DNA of 64,000 bases from Thermoanaerobaculia bacterium. GTDB lineage: Bacteria > Acidobacteriota > Thermoanaerobaculia > Multivoradales > J023. Positions 27,245-35,944 of the stretch are shown one piece after another. The notes under the pieces were generated by a model. It saw only the letters and a list, made by a program, of their open reading frames with translations. It made no database searches and had not been told where the DNA came from. The DNA is taken from NCBI GenBank assembly GCA_030431255.1, contig JAUIJL010000010.1:124001-188000 (forward strand). Reading direction: 5' to 3'. The number at the start of each line of letters is the position of its first letter. Position 1 is the first letter of the stretch. The position numbers were made by a program, and so were the translations under genes.

Positions 27245-28546
27245 TCAGGCGCCGCCGGAACGGCGTTCGATCTTCGACAGAGCTTGCTCAATGGCGCGGA
27301 TCCGCTCCGGGTCTTCGGTGAAGTCGAGGGCTCGACGCAGGCTCGCACCGGCTTTGGCGAATCGCCCCAATCGAAAGTACGCCTCGGCCAGATGCTGATG
27401 GAAAGTGGCCTCGTCCACTTGGCGGGCGATGGCCCGGCGGAAATGACCCCGCGCCTGCTCCGGCTGGTCGTCCTTCAGGGCCCGCAGGCCCAAGCGGTAG
27501 TGGTGGAAGGGATTCTGTTTGAGAAAGCGATCGCGCTTTTTGATCCAACGGTCGGCTTCCGAGGCTCTGCCGAGGGCGGAATAAAGGTTGGCGAGGTTGG
27601 TCGCCGCCTGGGAGCTTCCCGGCTCCTGCCGGAGAATACCCAGGAGATTCGCCTCCGCCTCCAGCGTTTCACCCGCCCGACGCTGGGCGACCGCCAGGTT
27701 CAGCCTCGCCGGGGTGAAGGTCGGATCCAAGTCGAGCGCTTTGTGGAAATAGGCGATGGCCCCCGACGGATCATCGCGGTGCAGGGTCAGCCTTTGGGCG
27801 CCGACATTATTGTAGAAGTGCGCCCGCATACGTGGCTCTTCAATCCGGCGCCGTGCCCGATATTGGCGCTCGGACCAAGGCAGGAAATCCACCTGCACCA
27901 CCCCGTTCGCCATCTCTACCTCGGCGAACATATGCCAATGGTTGAAGCTGACATCTCCTTGTTGGCTCCAACCCGTGACCTCGTCGACCTCGACGAAGTG
28001 GGTGACAAACCCCAGATGTCGAGCCAAGGACACGAAAAGCAGTGTGAACGACAGGCAATTGCCGGTAGCGCGCTCAAAGGTCTCCGCCGCGGTGAAGGTA
28101 CCGTGGGTGCCGTAGGTAATGCCCAGACCGTCTTCGGGATCGAAGATCGCTTCCTGCAATTTTCGCAGCCGAGTCTCCCGCTGCATATTCGGCGTGATGC
28201 GCTCCGCCAGGAACGACGCCATGGCCGGTGTCACCGCCAAGGGATCGATGTCCGGAACCGCGGCCTCTGCGCGCGCGGAGCGCAGGATGGTCGAGCTGGG
28301 GTCGGCCACGGACTGCCGATATAGCTGAGGACGATCGACGGCGTTGAACGCCGTCACCGGTCTGGAAGCTACGGGCGTCGGCGAGCCGCTGAATGGCGGG
28401 GCCTGGGCATCGACGGTTCGTGGGCCCGCGCAGACGAGCGCGAGGACGATCCCGATGCCAGCCCGCAAGGGCCGGCGGCGGGATGTTCGACCGCGGGATA
28501 AAACGCGGGAAGGAAGTGGGCCATTGGAGTAGATGAGCTCAGCCAT
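27245..28546 (-). CDS. Exported transglutaminase-like / TPR protein
   Basis: 433 residues from the ATG at 28546; an in-frame ATG at 28639 would add 31 residues of non-signal composition. RRRPLRAGIGIVLALVCAGPRTVDAQ is an export signal. About 95-250 resemble a transglutaminase-like fold of the SirB1 type, with GLGITYGTHGTFTAAETFERATGNCLSFTLLFVSLARHLGF (probable catalytic Cys in GNCLSFT), then HFVEVDE and FNHWHMFAEVEM (His). From about 255 there are at least five TPR units. The gene precedes the CRTAC1 gene by 74 nt. The transglutaminase fold plus TPR layout is known in bacteria, but the activity is untested. It probably crosslinks or processes envelope proteins. Confidence 0.72.
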   Translation of the reverse strand: MAELIYSNGPLPSRVLSRGRTSRRRPLRAGIGIVLALVCAGPRTVDAQAPPFSGSPTPVASRPVTAFNAVDRPQLYRQSVADPSSTILRSARAEAAVPDIDPLAVTPAMASFLAERITPNMQRETRLRKLQEAIFDPEDGLGITYGTHGTFTAAETFERATGNCLSFTLLFVSLARHLGFVTHFVEVDEVTGWSQQGDVSFNHWHMFAEVEMANGVVQVDFLPWSERQYRARRRIEEPRMRAHFYNNVGAQRLTLHRDDPSGAIAYFHKALDLDPTFTPARLNLAVAQRRAGETLEAEANLLGILRQEPGSSQAATNLANLYSALGRASEADRWIKKRDRFLKQNPFHHYRLGLRALKDDQPEQARGHFRRAIARQVDEATFHQHLAEAYFRLGRFAKAGASLRRALDFTEDPERIRAIEQALSKIERRSGGA

Positions 28547-28674
28547 AGCCCACAATGATAGCAAGGGCCGAGCCCGACCATCCGCGGATCCGTCACGCCT
28601 AGCGGGCGACTCGCACACGCATCCCCAGCCCCTTACCATTCGGCGCGCCGAACAGACGGCCGGGGGGTGGGACC

Positions 28675-29979
28675 TCAGACGCGTTCCAACACCATCGAGA
28701 AGCCGAGACCGCCCCCGGCACAGATGGACACGAAGCAGGTGTTGTGGTCGGCCCGCTGCATTTCGTGGGCCGCTTGACCGATCACCCGCGTTCCCGTGGC
28801 GCCGAAGGGATGTCCCATGGCGATCGACCCGCCGTTGGGGTTCATGGCGTCCATGTCCACGGTGCCGATCGGCGCGCTCAGCCCCAGCTGCTCGGCGTGC
28901 TCCTTGGATTCGAAGCGGCGCACGGTGGCGAGCACCTGGCCGGCGAACGCCTCGTGCATTTCCACGAAATCGATGTCGGCCAGGGTCATGCCGGCCCGTT
29001 TGAGGGCGACCGGCGCCGAATAGGTGGGACCCAGGAGCAGATGCTCCTTTTGGATGTCGATGCCGGCCATGGCGTAGGAACGGATAAAACAGAGCGGCTC
29101 GTAGCCCAGCTCCTCAGCCTTTTCCTCGCTCATCAACAACAGCGCCGAGGCACCGTCGGTCAGGGGCGACGCATTGCCCGCGGTCACCGTGCCGTAGCTC
29201 TTGTCGAAGACGGGCCGCAGACGGGCCAGCTGCTCGACATCGGTCTCGGGACGGATATCCGTGTCGCGATCCAGGGCCGGGTCGAATTTCGGCGGCATGT
29301 GCACGGTCATCACTTGATCCGCCAGACGTCCCGTCTCATAGGCCCGATGAGCCCGATGGTGGCTTTCCACCGCCCAAGCGTCCTGCTCCGAGCGCGGGAT
29401 CGACATCTCTTTCGCCATCAGCTCCGCGTGCTGCCCCATGCTCATGCCCGTGGTCGGCTCGTTGATGCCCGGAGCCTCGGGAGCCAAATCACCGAAGGAA
29501 AGCCCCTTGAGGGCTCCGAGGCGGGAGCCCATATTCTTGGCTTTCGAGGCCGCTTGCAGGGCGTGGGTGAAGGTTTTGGAAAAGAGCACCTGATGCTCGG
29601 ACATGCTGTCGACACCACCGGCGATCACCACATCGGCATGGCCTAGGGCGATCTCATTGGCGCCGTCGATCACCGAGCGAGCGGACGAAGCGCAGTAGAA
29701 CTGCACCGTCGAGGCCGGCACGTCCGAAGGCAGCGGGCTGTGGAAGACCACCTCCCGGCCCACGTGAGGGCCGTTGATCGGCGCCGCCGCACAGCCGAAG
29801 GACAAGTAGTCGACCTGCTTGGGCTCGAGCTCCGTGTGGTGCAACAAACCCCGCACCGCTTCAGCCCCCAGCTCCGCCGAGGTCACGTCCTTGTAGATCG
29901 TCCAAGCACGGGCAAAAGGAGTACGCCTAGCAGCGACGATGGCCACTTTGCGACCGCTACCGTTGGTGGGAAATGCCAT
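28675..29979 (-). CDS. Acetyl-CoA C-acyltransferase (thiolase, FadI/FadA-like)
   Basis: 434 residues from the ATG at 29979, which follows GAAAGG by 7 nt; an upstream in-frame ATG (30045) lacks a site. The nucleophile Cys is C96 in FYCASSARSV, followed by GGVDSMSEHQV, and the two C-terminal catalytic motifs are MHEAFAGQVLATV (His in the NEAFA-like box) and GHPFGATGTR plus CAGGGLG. The enzyme cleaves 3-ketoacyl-CoA with CoA in beta-oxidation, in the cytoplasm. It is divergent from an FadJ-like gene, and together they form the two halves of a trifunctional complex. The pairing and sequence favour FadI over the biosynthetic AtoB type. Confidence 0.9.
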   Translation of the reverse strand: MAFPTNGSGRKVAIVAARRTPFARAWTIYKDVTSAELGAEAVRGLLHHTELEPKQVDYLSFGCAAAPINGPHVGREVVFHSPLPSDVPASTVQFYCASSARSVIDGANEIALGHADVVIAGGVDSMSEHQVLFSKTFTHALQAASKAKNMGSRLGALKGLSFGDLAPEAPGINEPTTGMSMGQHAELMAKEMSIPRSEQDAWAVESHHRAHRAYETGRLADQVMTVHMPPKFDPALDRDTDIRPETDVEQLARLRPVFDKSYGTVTAGNASPLTDGASALLLMSEEKAEELGYEPLCFIRSYAMAGIDIQKEHLLLGPTYSAPVALKRAGMTLADIDFVEMHEAFAGQVLATVRRFESKEHAEQLGLSAPIGTVDMDAMNPNGGSIAMGHPFGATGTRVIGQAAHEMQRADHNTCFVSICAGGGLGFSMVLERV

Positions 29980-30035
29980 GAATATGCCTTTCTCGAACCG
30001 AATTTCAGGATGTCTTGCGATGGGAGGAGCCGACC

Positions 30036-30130
30036 GCGAGGTCATTGAAGCGAGGTCACTGAATTCATGATGAGAGCTTCGTCATACATCATGAGGATTC
30101 GCCGTGAGGATTCATCTTGAGGATGCTTCG
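30036..30130. promoter_or_regulatory. Repeat-rich divergent control region between the beta-oxidation genes
   Basis: The 400-bp spacer between the thiolase and FadJ-like genes carries a 14-bp tandem pair GCGAGGTCATTGAA / GCGAGGTCACTGAA (30036-30049, 30050-30063), an inverted repeat TCATGATG (30065-30072) / CATCATGA (30087-30094), and three direct copies of TGAGGATTC-like units at a 13-bp period (30092, 30105, 30118). The region further right holds a possible promoter, TTGACG (30165) with TAAAAT (30190), at a long 19-bp spacing. The rest of the spacer shows nothing else. Confidence 0.45.
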
Positions 30131-30379
30131 AAAAGCTGACGCCGTACCGCGGCAAAATTTCCGCTTGACGGCACCATCCTACCGGTAAGTAAAATAAGCG
30201 TCAAGGCGACATATCTCCCGTCCCAATAGACTTTCCCGCCGACGCCCACGAGCCCTCGCGCCTGACGCTTTGCGGCACAAGTCATCGACAAAGGGCCGAT
30301 ATCTGCTAAGCTTGAGCTGCTGCCGACAGGCCCCTATTCCCCACCCGCAACGACATCATCACCAACCAGGAGCCCCACC

Positions 30380-32581
30380 ATGTCCACCGAGAATCCTGAG
30401 ACCACTGCCGACACCACGAGCTCCGATTCCCCCGCCTTGCCCGTGGAAGCTCAGGCTCCGGGACGGGTGGTGATCGAGGACGACGTCGCTTGGATCCACC
30501 TCGACGATCCCTCGAGCCCGAGCGTGAACACGCTCAACAGCCGTTACTTCGAATGGTTCGAGCAACAGATCCAAGAGCTTTCCCAACAGTCGATCCGCGG
30601 AGCGGTTTTCATTTCCGACAAACCCGGCATCTTTGTCGCGGGCGCGGATATCGACGAGCTCAAGGGCCTGCAAGATCCAGCCGAGGTCAAGGAAATGATC
30701 ATGCGCGGCCACGAGCTGGTCAGCGGTTTTGCGGACCTCTCCTTCCCGCTGGTGGCGGCCATCGACGGTGCCTGCTTGGGCGGCGGTCTAGAGCTGGCCT
30801 TGGCTTGCGACTACCGAATTTGTACGACTGCCGACCACACCAAGCTCGGCCTGCCGGAGGTTCAGCTCGGCCTCTATCCCGGCCTGGGTGGCACCCAACG
30901 CCTGCCGCGGCTTATCGGCGTGCCGGAGGCCTTGGACCTCATTCTCACCGGCAAGTCCATCAACGCCCGCAAGGCTAAGAAGCTGGGCATCGTGCACGAC
31001 ACCTGTCACCCCACAGCGTTGCGTCAAGCTGCCCTGCGCTGGCTCGCCAAGGGCAAGCCCAAGGCCGCGCTGCAGCGCCCCAAGAAAGTGAAAAAGAGCC
31101 TCTTCGCCAAGGCCGGCGATCTGCTCGCCCGCACCCCCGGCGCCAAGAACTTGATTTTCGACAAAGCCCGAGAAACCGTGCTCAAGAAGAGCGGGGGCCA
31201 CTACCCGGCACCGCTGAAGGCGATCGAGGTGGTGAAGGAGGGCATTTCCATGCCCCTCGACGAGGCCCTGCGATTGGAAGCAGAGGGTTTCTCGAGCCTG
31301 GTGATCGATCCCGTGGCCAAGGGCCTGATCTCGATCTTCTTCACCAAGAACGAGGTCGAGGGGCGAGCCAAGAAAATGGCGGCCGACGCCCGCGAGGTCG
31401 ACCGCATCGCCGTCTTGGGAGCCGGCTTCATGGGCTCCGGGGTCGCCCAGGTGTTGGCCCACAAGGGCTACGAGGTGCTGCTGAAAGACCGCGATCACGA
31501 AAGCCTCGGCCGCGGTCTCAAACATTGCAACGACCTCTTCGCGGGATTGGTGAAACGCAAAAAATACCGCCCCGTGGATCAGAAGATGGCCATGGCGCGG
31601 ATCCTGCCGACCATCGACTACAAGGGTTTCTCCCGGGTGCCGTTCCTGATCGAAGCGGTTTTCGAAGATGTCGGCGTGAAGCATAAGGTCATCCAAGAGG
31701 TGGAGGCGCACGCCCCCGAGGACATGATCTTCGCGTCCAACACCTCCACCATCCCGATCGGTGAGCTGGCCAAGGCGTCGAAGCGGCCGGAGAATTTCAT
31801 CGGCATGCATTTCTTCAGCCCGGTCCACAAAATGCCGCTGCTGGAGATCATCAAACACGACAAAACCTCCGACGAGGCCCTCGCCACCACCGTGGAAATC
31901 GGCCGCAAGATGGGCAAAACCGTGATCGTGGTCAACGACGGTCCCGGCTTCTTCACCAGCCGGGTGCTGGGCCCCTTCGTCAACGAGGCTCTGTGGCTGC
32001 TCTCCGAGGGCGCGCGCATCGACCAAATCGACAAGGCCGTCACCGGTTGGGGTTGGCCCGTCGGTCCGTTGGCCCTGCTCGACGAGGTGGGCATCGACAT
32101 CGCCCAACACGCCGGCGCGGTGATGTTGGAGCACGCCGGCGAGCGCGCCGCGCCGTCACCTGTCTTCGATCTGATGATCCAAAGCGGTCGCAAGGGCCGC
32201 AAGGGCGGCAAGGGCTTCTACAACTACGCCCGCAAGCCCAAGCAGGTGGACGAGTCGATCTACGACCTGATCGATTGGCAGGAGGGTCAGGTGCCCGAGC
32301 AAGAGATCATCGAGCGCACCTGGATGGCCATGCTCAACGAAACGGCCCTGTGCATCGAGGACGGCATCATCTCCAACCCCAACGACATCGACATCGGCGT
32401 GATCTTCGGCTTCGGCTTCCCGCCGTTCCGCGGCGGCATCCTGCGCGAGGCGGATCGTCTCGGCCTCGACTACGTGGTCGGCCGGCTGGAAACTTATGCC
32501 GAGCGTCACGGCGACCGCCTGAAGCCCGCCCAGCTACTTGTGGATATGGCGAAGAAGAACGAGACCTTCCACAAAAGCTGA
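30380..32581 (+). CDS. fadJ: 3-hydroxyacyl-CoA dehydrogenase / enoyl-CoA hydratase (fatty-acid oxidation alpha subunit)
   Basis: 733 residues with the FadB/FadJ order. Residues about 30-220 are the enoyl-CoA hydratase: GIFVAGADIDELKG and DGACLGGGLELALACDYRI hold the oxyanion-hole glycines, with EVQLGLYPGLGGTQRL (the second catalytic Glu). The 3-hydroxyacyl-CoA dehydrogenase NAD loop VLGAGFMGSGVAQV is at about 344, followed by FIEAVFEDVGVKHK, FIGMHFFSPVHKMPLLEI (catalytic His) and GFFTSRVL; RKGRKGGKGFYNY marks the C-terminal domain. It hydrates enoyl-CoA and oxidises the 3-hydroxyacyl-CoA in the cytoplasm. The thiolase gene is divergent and 400 bp away. The symbol is by similarity to the FadJ branch. 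Confidence 0.9.
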   Translation: MSTENPETTADTTSSDSPALPVEAQAPGRVVIEDDVAWIHLDDPSSPSVNTLNSRYFEWFEQQIQELSQQSIRGAVFISDKPGIFVAGADIDELKGLQDPAEVKEMIMRGHELVSGFADLSFPLVAAIDGACLGGGLELALACDYRICTTADHTKLGLPEVQLGLYPGLGGTQRLPRLIGVPEALDLILTGKSINARKAKKLGIVHDTCHPTALRQAALRWLAKGKPKAALQRPKKVKKSLFAKAGDLLARTPGAKNLIFDKARETVLKKSGGHYPAPLKAIEVVKEGISMPLDEALRLEAEGFSSLVIDPVAKGLISIFFTKNEVEGRAKKMAADAREVDRIAVLGAGFMGSGVAQVLAHKGYEVLLKDRDHESLGRGLKHCNDLFAGLVKRKKYRPVDQKMAMARILPTIDYKGFSRVPFLIEAVFEDVGVKHKVIQEVEAHAPEDMIFASNTSTIPIGELAKASKRPENFIGMHFFSPVHKMPLLEIIKHDKTSDEALATTVEIGRKMGKTVIVVNDGPGFFTSRVLGPFVNEALWLLSEGARIDQIDKAVTGWGWPVGPLALLDEVGIDIAQHAGAVMLEHAGERAAPSPVFDLMIQSGRKGRKGGKGFYNYARKPKQVDESIYDLIDWQEGQVPEQEIIERTWMAMLNETALCIEDGIISNPNDIDIGVIFGFGFPPFRGGILREADRLGLDYVVGRLETYAERHGDRLKPAQLLVDMAKKNETFHKS

Positions 32582-32661
32582 AGGGCGCAGATTTTTGGCA
32601 GGCGGGGTGGCGGCCCCGAGATGATAGAATCTCCTCTCCAACCGTCCATGAGGAGAGTGAG

Positions 32662-33252
32662 ATGATTCAAAGAAGCGAGCCTATCGCCGCGAAGCCCCTT
32701 GCCTTGACCCGCGCCCTATTGGTCGGCGCCCTAGTGCTGACGGTCCCCGTATCGGTCTTCGGCGAGGAGGCTACCGCTGAAACCGCCGCCGAAACCTCGG
32801 TGGACGCGGCGAAGGTCTTCAAGCAATTGAAGTCGTTCGAAGGCACCTGGAAAGGCTCCGCCAAAGGCGAAGGCGGGGACGAGATGGAAGAGTCCCCAGG
32901 CGCGGTCCACGAATTTCGCGTGGCATCGGCGGGCACGGTGGTGATGGAGACCATGAACCAAGGCACCGACCACGAGATGATCAACATGTATCACCTCGAC
33001 GGCGACGAGCTCCGTCTTACCCACTACTGCGCGGGCGACAACCAACCCCACATGAAGCTCGACCGCGATGCCAGCACCTCGGACAAGCTGATCTTCAAAT
33101 TCGTCGGCGGCACCAATCTCGACCCGGCGGTCGACCACCACATCCACGGCGTGGAGATCTCGGTGAAAGACGAAAATCACATCATGAGCTCGTGGATCGG
33201 CTACGGCGGCGGCGAGCAGACCGGCGTCATGCATTTCGACCTCGCTCGCTGA
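32662..33252 (+). CDS. Secreted protein with a lipocalin-like GTW motif, function unknown
   Basis: 196 residues from the ATG at 32662, preceded by AGGAGA; a much longer frame in the same phase runs through the FadJ gene and is a shadow. The signal peptide (about 17-36) is followed by a T/A/E linker. The body starts KVFKQLKSFEGTWKGSAKGEGGDEMEESPG: the GxW near the N-terminus of a beta-barrel is typical of small lipocalin-like or DUF1579-type proteins. Later strands are HEFRVASAGTVVMETMN, GDELRLTHYCAGDNQPHMKL and MSSWIGYGGGEQTGVMHFDLA. It probably binds a small hydrophobic ligand in the periplasm. No partner is evident; the FadJ gene is 80 nt upstream. Confidence 0.7.
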   Translation: MIQRSEPIAAKPLALTRALLVGALVLTVPVSVFGEEATAETAAETSVDAAKVFKQLKSFEGTWKGSAKGEGGDEMEESPGAVHEFRVASAGTVVMETMNQGTDHEMINMYHLDGDELRLTHYCAGDNQPHMKLDRDASTSDKLIFKFVGGTNLDPAVDHHIHGVEISVKDENHIMSSWIGYGGGEQTGVMHFDLAR

Positions 33253-33272
33253 CTCAATAAGCTCGTTCAGCT

Positions 33273-33440
33273 CTGGCGTTTCTGAGGACCTGGAAGGCGC
33301 GGCGCACCGAGCACGGAAAGCGAAGCTTGTCTGAGCGATTCAGCTGTTGAATCGGCCCAAGACTCACCACATCAGCAGCTTGCAACGGCAAATCAGCGGT
33401 GGCGCGAGCTCGTAGCGACGCGCGCAGGTCGCCGCGCCGA
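33273..33440 (-). repeat. Dispersed repeat, copy B (about 168 bp, inverted relative to copy A)
   Basis: The reverse complement of this stretch aligns with 20199-20367 (see copy A). On the minus strand it follows the end of the metallophosphoesterase gene; on the plus strand it follows the secreted protein gene. Homology ends just inside the stop region of the plus-strand gene on one side and near 33445 on the other, although weak similarity (GTCC-GAA) may continue for about 20 bp. Confidence 0.75.
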
Positions 33441-33540
33441 CCCCACCGAGAAACCGATTCTGGACGAACCCACATAGATCGCATCTTGTAGCAAGGTTGG
33501 TGAGCCGATGGAGGCTGAGTAGACCGGCCAGCTGTGTGAG

Positions 33541-33567
33541 CCCGATCAGCAGTGCGAGCTGATCGGG
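33541..33567. terminator. Strong hairpin at the end of the metallophosphoesterase gene
   Basis: CCCGATCAGC (33541-33550) and GCTGATCGGG (33558-33567) are perfect 10-bp inverted arms with a 7-nt loop. A further CCCGATCAGC at 33573-33582 overlaps the stop codon of the minus-strand gene, so two alternative stems are possible. There is no T-tract, so it may stabilise RNA ends rather than terminate alone. Confidence 0.6.
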
Positions 33568-33577
33568 ACGAGCCCGA

Positions 33578-34303
33578 TCAGCAGACTGGGCGGATCTCGC
33601 CCAGCTCTTGCTCTTTGCCCGTCTGAAGGTTCACATGACGGGCAAAGATCTCGCCTCCGATCAGGCGCAGCTCGCCGTATTGCAGCTTGGCGAATGGGGG
33701 ACCCAGAGCGCCGGCGTTGAGCACCAAGCGATGGTTGAGGCGCTGGACCCCGGCCGCTTCGTGGATGTGCCCACAAACGGTGACCCTAAAGCGGGAGAGG
33801 GCCAGCTCACGGATGCTGCGACTGCCGACTCGCCGACCCCAAATCACCCGATCCCGGGCTCCCCGAGGCGGGGTGTGGGACAGCAGGATGTCGTGGTCCT
33901 CAACCTCGATGTGGGCGATCTCGTGCTCGTCCCATTCATAGGGAAAGCCGAAACGAGTCGGACCGGCCCCGCCGATGCCGAAACAGGTCAAGTCTCCAAT
34001 TCGGCTGCTCCGGTGATCCAGGGCCCCGGGGCCGTCGAGCTCTTTGGGGTCGTGGTTGCCCGGCACCCAGAGCACCGGAACCCCCAGGGCGTCGTCGAGA
34101 CATTTCAGGGCAAAGTGCAGCTCTTGCTCAACTTCCGGAAGGGCCGGATCTTCGTGGCGCGACGACCGGGTGAAGTCACCGACCATCAGCACCCCATCCC
34201 AAGGGATGTCCGACACTTCCGACACCAACGTTTCGATAGCGTCCCGCGCTCCGTGGGTATCGCCGATCACCAGAATCCGTGTTTGAGCAGACCCGTCGTC
34301 CAT
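33578..34303 (-). CDS. Calcineurin-like metallophosphoesterase
   Basis: 241 residues with the full set of metal-site motifs: VIGDTHG (12-18), MVGDF, VPGNHD, LLSHTPP and CGHIHEAAG, followed by VLNAGALG. These fit the binuclear calcineurin-like phosphoesterase family (YfcE/MJ0936-like group), cytoplasmic, which cleaves phosphomono- or diesters. Substrate unknown. ATG start. A strong hairpin follows the gene. The neighbour on the same strand is the S41 protease gene 65 nt upstream, with no evident functional link. Confidence 0.87.
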   Translation of the reverse strand: MDDGSAQTRILVIGDTHGARDAIETLVSEVSDIPWDGVLMVGDFTRSSRHEDPALPEVEQELHFALKCLDDALGVPVLWVPGNHDPKELDGPGALDHRSSRIGDLTCFGIGGAGPTRFGFPYEWDEHEIAHIEVEDHDILLSHTPPRGARDRVIWGRRVGSRSIRELALSRFRVTVCGHIHEAAGVQRLNHRLVLNAGALGPPFAKLQYGELRLIGGEIFARHVNLQTGKEQELGEIRPVC

Positions 34304-34368
34304 GCCCTGAGCTTGACAGACATATCGTAGGGTTTCCAGCCCACACAGGTCGGCGGCTCAGACCGGCC

Positions 34369-35757
34369 CTATTCGCGAGCGTTGGGCTCCTCGCGACCAT
34401 CCCCGTAGAGGCCCACCAAAGTCTCGACCTCGCCCCCTGACCCGCGCTCGAATCGCACACGAAACCCTTCAACACCGTCGAGCCGGAAGCGATCCTCACC
34501 AACCGCGATCAGCTCCACCTTAGGCGCCTTGCCCCGGCGGTAGATCAAGCGATCACCCTCCAAAGAAATCTCCCGCGGCCCGTATTTGCCGACGAAGCTT
34601 TGCTTTTGCTCCGTGCTGAGCACCGGCCCGTCCGCAGCGATCTCCTTTGCCCAACGCAGCTGCCGAGCACGGTCGGAATCGCTTTCGACCGTCTTGAGGA
34701 TGTCGTCGAGGGCTTTGGCGTAGGCGACATCGAGCGCGCGATCCGCCGGCACTTTAATGTGGGGCTCCACGCCGGTGCCTTCCCAATTGTCACCGGTGAT
34801 GGGATTGACGGCGCGGCCATAGGGGACGGACATTTCAATCCTGAGCTCGGGGAATCGCTCGATGTTGATCGGGTGGGCGCCGCCGCCGGTGGTTTCCCCC
34901 ACCAGGGTAGCTCGTTCCATATTGCGCAGGTTGTAGCTGAATTCCTCGGCGGCGGAGAAAGTCCGGCTACTGGTGAGCACGAAAATCGGCGTGTCTACCA
35001 TGCGGGGTCCGGGCACGTTGGCCTGGGTCCAAAACTGCCGCGTGCGGTCGCCCTCGCGCACGTAGAAGCTGTTCAAGTGCTGGGGCTCTTCGAAAAAATA
35101 GCTCGAGATCAGCTGAATCATGCTCGGCGAGCCGCCACCGTTACGTCGCAGGTCGATGATCAGGGCATCACTCTGAGCCAAAAATCGCATGGCCGCGTGA
35201 GCTGTCTCACCAGCCAGACTCGCGTCAATGAAACCACGGAGGTCCAAATAACCCACGTTGCCTTCTAGGATCTCAATCTTCTTGAAGCCGCCATTGCCCA
35301 TGCGCACCTGCTCCAGGCGTCGAGCGTGACGTTCTTCTTGCGAGATCTCCTCGACGCCCGACAGGTCCTCCGGCGGCATGGGTCGCACCCACAGATGAAG
35401 GTCCTTGCTCACCGAGCGCAGATCCTCGGTCAGCCGATGGGTGAAGGCGTCCGGATCCTCGAGGTCGTCGTAGGCGCCGGATTGCGCTTGCTCGCGCACA
35501 TGTTTCGCCATGTTTTCGGCCACATCGCCGAAAATATAGCTTTGATCGAGCGTCGAGCTCACCCTGTCGATGATTTCCAGGCGCGCCTCAGCGTCGAGCC
35601 CGTCGGCGGCGAAACCCGCCGAGGTCGCGGTGAGCAACAGCAGCAAGCCGAGCATACCGGCCCTCATGCTTCGGACGGTGACGGCCGCCGATTTTCGAGC
35701 TCGGCGATTGCCCACAGGCTCGCGGTCAGAGTGGGCGGTGGCAACAGTGTATTTCAT
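34369..35757 (-). CDS. Exported S41-family serine protease without a PDZ domain (IRBP-like)
   Basis: 462 residues from the ATG at 35757, which follows AGGAGAG; an in-frame ATG at 35850 lacks a site. A hydrophobic export segment MRAGMLGLLLLLTATSAGFAA starts near 31. A helical N-terminal domain (EIIDRVSSTLDQSYIF...) of the Peptidase_S41_N type is followed by the protease fold: NVGYLDLRGF, ALIIDLRRNGGGSP and VLTSSRTFSAAEEFSYN, where Ser268 is the predicted nucleophile, then LVGETTGGGAHP. No PDZ domain is visible, unlike Ctp/Prc proteases. The C-terminal part is a small beta domain. Likely periplasmic and acts on peptides or cell-envelope proteins. Confidence 0.83.
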   Translation of the reverse strand: MKYTVATAHSDREPVGNRRARKSAAVTVRSMRAGMLGLLLLLTATSAGFAADGLDAEARLEIIDRVSSTLDQSYIFGDVAENMAKHVREQAQSGAYDDLEDPDAFTHRLTEDLRSVSKDLHLWVRPMPPEDLSGVEEISQEERHARRLEQVRMGNGGFKKIEILEGNVGYLDLRGFIDASLAGETAHAAMRFLAQSDALIIDLRRNGGGSPSMIQLISSYFFEEPQHLNSFYVREGDRTRQFWTQANVPGPRMVDTPIFVLTSSRTFSAAEEFSYNLRNMERATLVGETTGGGAHPINIERFPELRIEMSVPYGRAVNPITGDNWEGTGVEPHIKVPADRALDVAYAKALDDILKTVESDSDRARQLRWAKEIAADGPVLSTEQKQSFVGKYGPREISLEGDRLIYRRGKAPKVELIAVGEDRFRLDGVEGFRVRFERGSGGEVETLVGLYGDGREEPNARE

Positions 35758-35944
35758 GGTGGGCTCTCTCCTGGTTCTCTCGTGGAAATCAACATCGAGC
35801 AGCCCGCGACACGACGGTCTCCGTGCCTGCTTTGACGGGCGCTCATTCATAAGACGAACGAGCAGCCATGAGGTTCCGTCGAAGCCGAATCTTTCGTCCC
35901 CAAAAGGGCTCCGCCGGTCCCAAACGGCCTGCTACACTGCGGCC

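Noticed and set aside
30165-30195. Strong sigma-70 promoter before the FadJ-like gene
   Set aside because: TTGACG and TAAAAT are 19 bp apart, which is longer than usual, so it is only mentioned under the control region.
30788-32134. A 448-codon minus-strand open frame
   Set aside because: Antisense to the FadJ-like gene, with no recognisable domain.
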